In this document: positions 63,392-64,000 of the stretch, one piece after another
Layout: the number at the start of each line of letters is the position of its first letter
How positions within the stretch are numbered: the first letter of the stretch is position 1
Assembly: GCA_019637155.1 (NCBI GenBank)
Contig: JAHBWE010000016.1
Coordinates: forward strand, 186,001 to 250,000
DNA from: Labilithrix sp.
GTDB taxonomy: Bacteria > Myxococcota_A > Polyangia > Polyangiales > Polyangiaceae
Length of the DNA: 64,000 bases
Reading direction: 5' to 3'
Program-made: the position numbers and the translations under genes
The notes under the pieces: generated by a model
What the model saw: only the letters and a program-made list of their open reading frames with translations
The model's database searches: none
Told to the model about the DNA's origin: nothing

Positions 63392-64000
63392 ATGTCGCCT
63401 CGCTCGTCCCTCGCCGTCGCCTTCGTCCTCGCCCTCGCCACCGGTTGTGGCGCCGGAAGCGGCTACGCCCCGGCGAAGGAGCCGATGGGCGATCGCTATC
63501 GCTACTACGCCGCCGCGCCCATGCAGATGGCCTACCCCGGCGCTCCGCCCTCGGAGGAGGCGCCCGTCGCGCAGCCGGCGCCGGAGGCGCAGGGCACGGA
63601 GGGCTTCAAGGACCACGGCGTCAATCCGTTCGTCGACGCGAAGAAGGACCGCCTCTCCACGTTCTCGATCGACGTCGACACCGCCTCGTACTCGTTCGGG
63701 CGCCGGAAGCTCGTGCGCGAGAACACGCTCCCGCCGTACGCGTCGGTGCGGGCGGAGGAGTACCTGAACTCGTTCGACTACGGCTACGAGACGCCGTCGG
63801 CGAACGACAAGGCGCCGTTCAAGGTGCACTTCGCGGCGTCGCCGTCGCCGTTCACGCAGGGGCATCACCTCGTGCGCATCGGCGTGCAGGCGAAGCGCGT
63901 CACGGCGCAGGAGCGGATGCCGGTCCACCTCGTCTACCTCGTCGACACGTCGGGCTCGATGAGCCCCGCCGATCGGCTGCCGCTCGCGAAGAAGAGCCTC
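63392..64000 (+). CDS. YfbK-like VWA lipoprotein, 3' end outside window
   Basis: The first 203 codons of a longer gene; the rest is beyond the window edge. Lipobox LALATGCGAG, a Pro/Ala/Gln linker, then STFSIDVDTASYSFGRRKL and RAEEYLNSFDYGYE, the N-terminal block typical of YfbK/DUF3520 proteins. The VWA domain begins VHLVYLVDTSGSMS, with the metal-binding DxSxS. It would be an outer-membrane-anchored binding protein. A short GGCGTTGAGAG just before the ATG resembles the GTTGAGAG flank of the structured repeat. Confidence 0.85.
   Translation, partial: MSPRSSLAVAFVLALATGCGAGSGYAPAKEPMGDRYRYYAAAPMQMAYPGAPPSEEAPVAQPAPEAQGTEGFKDHGVNPFVDAKKDRLSTFSIDVDTASYSFGRRKLVRENTLPPYASVRAEEYLNSFDYGYETPSANDKAPFKVHFAASPSPFTQGHHLVRIGVQAKRVTAQERMPVHLVYLVDTSGSMSPADRLPLAKKSL

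Overview
This window is about 64 kb of very GC-rich, densely coding DNA. It looks chromosomal and most likely comes from a myxobacterium (Myxococcota, probably the Polyangiales side). Pointers to that are four eukaryote-type Ser/Thr protein kinases, many cysteine-rich lipoproteins with Ser/Thr/Gly linkers, an FHA-containing relative of sigma-54 activators, a PEGA/TPR-style membrane protein behind a kinase, and a five-domain ether-lipid-type megaenzyme resembling ElbD of Myxococcus xanthus. I see no rRNA, tRNA, CRISPR array, transposase, plasmid or phage genes. The assignment rests on gene content only.

Layout. 1-2.2 kb: truncated zinc-ribbon membrane protein, pterin dehydratase, RNase III (rnc), Cys-rich lipoprotein. 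2.2-10.2 kb, minus strand: parvulin-type PPIase with a partner gene; then histidine kinase, queuosine-precursor transporter and HExxH protein in a coupled string; then an FHA/AAA+ regulator. 10.2-15.3 kb: pheS and pheT, separated by two antisense paralogous lipoprotein genes. 15.4-19.6 kb: kinase, DUF1232 protein, TPR-like protein, convergent second kinase. 19.8-26 kb: membrane proteins, tatA, Uma2-type nuclease, two alpha/beta hydrolases, aspartate aminotransferase. 26-34 kb: Cys-rich lipoproteins, another Uma2 protein, aldehyde dehydrogenase, Mrp-like ATPase. 34-39 kb: MoxR ATPase behind a 1337-residue protein of unknown function. 39-49 kb: beta-barrel-like protein, truncated pseudogene, FAD oxidase, acyltransferase, redoxin, SDR, DUF885 peptidase, ketopantoate-reductase-like protein. 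49-56.7 kb: SixA-like/DagK-like/epimerase operon, two kinases, PEGA/TPR-like protein, TonB-like protein. 56.7-61.4 kb: ElbD-like enzyme. 61.5-64 kb: a second tandem lipoprotein pair and the start of a YfbK-like VWA lipoprotein.

Genes are tightly packed. Many co-directional neighbours overlap by 1-4 bases (ATGA, GTGA or TGATG), and most convergent pairs lie 2-11 bases apart or overlap. Several genes have a TANNNT hexamer ending only 6-9 bases before the start codon, which suggests leaderless transcripts.

The most unusual feature is a dispersed structured repeat with four full or near-full copies, one looser relative and one single-hairpin relative. It combines a GC-rich hairpin with a second, nested hairpin whose stems change sequence between copies while staying complementary. 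One copy is translated in frame inside the histidine kinase sensor region. Another ends exactly where a truncated gene begins. Other points of interest are the MoxR-coupled 1337-residue protein and several family members lacking hallmark residues: the AAA+ regulator without GAFTGA, the Mrp-like ATPase without CxxC, and the SixA-like protein without RHG.
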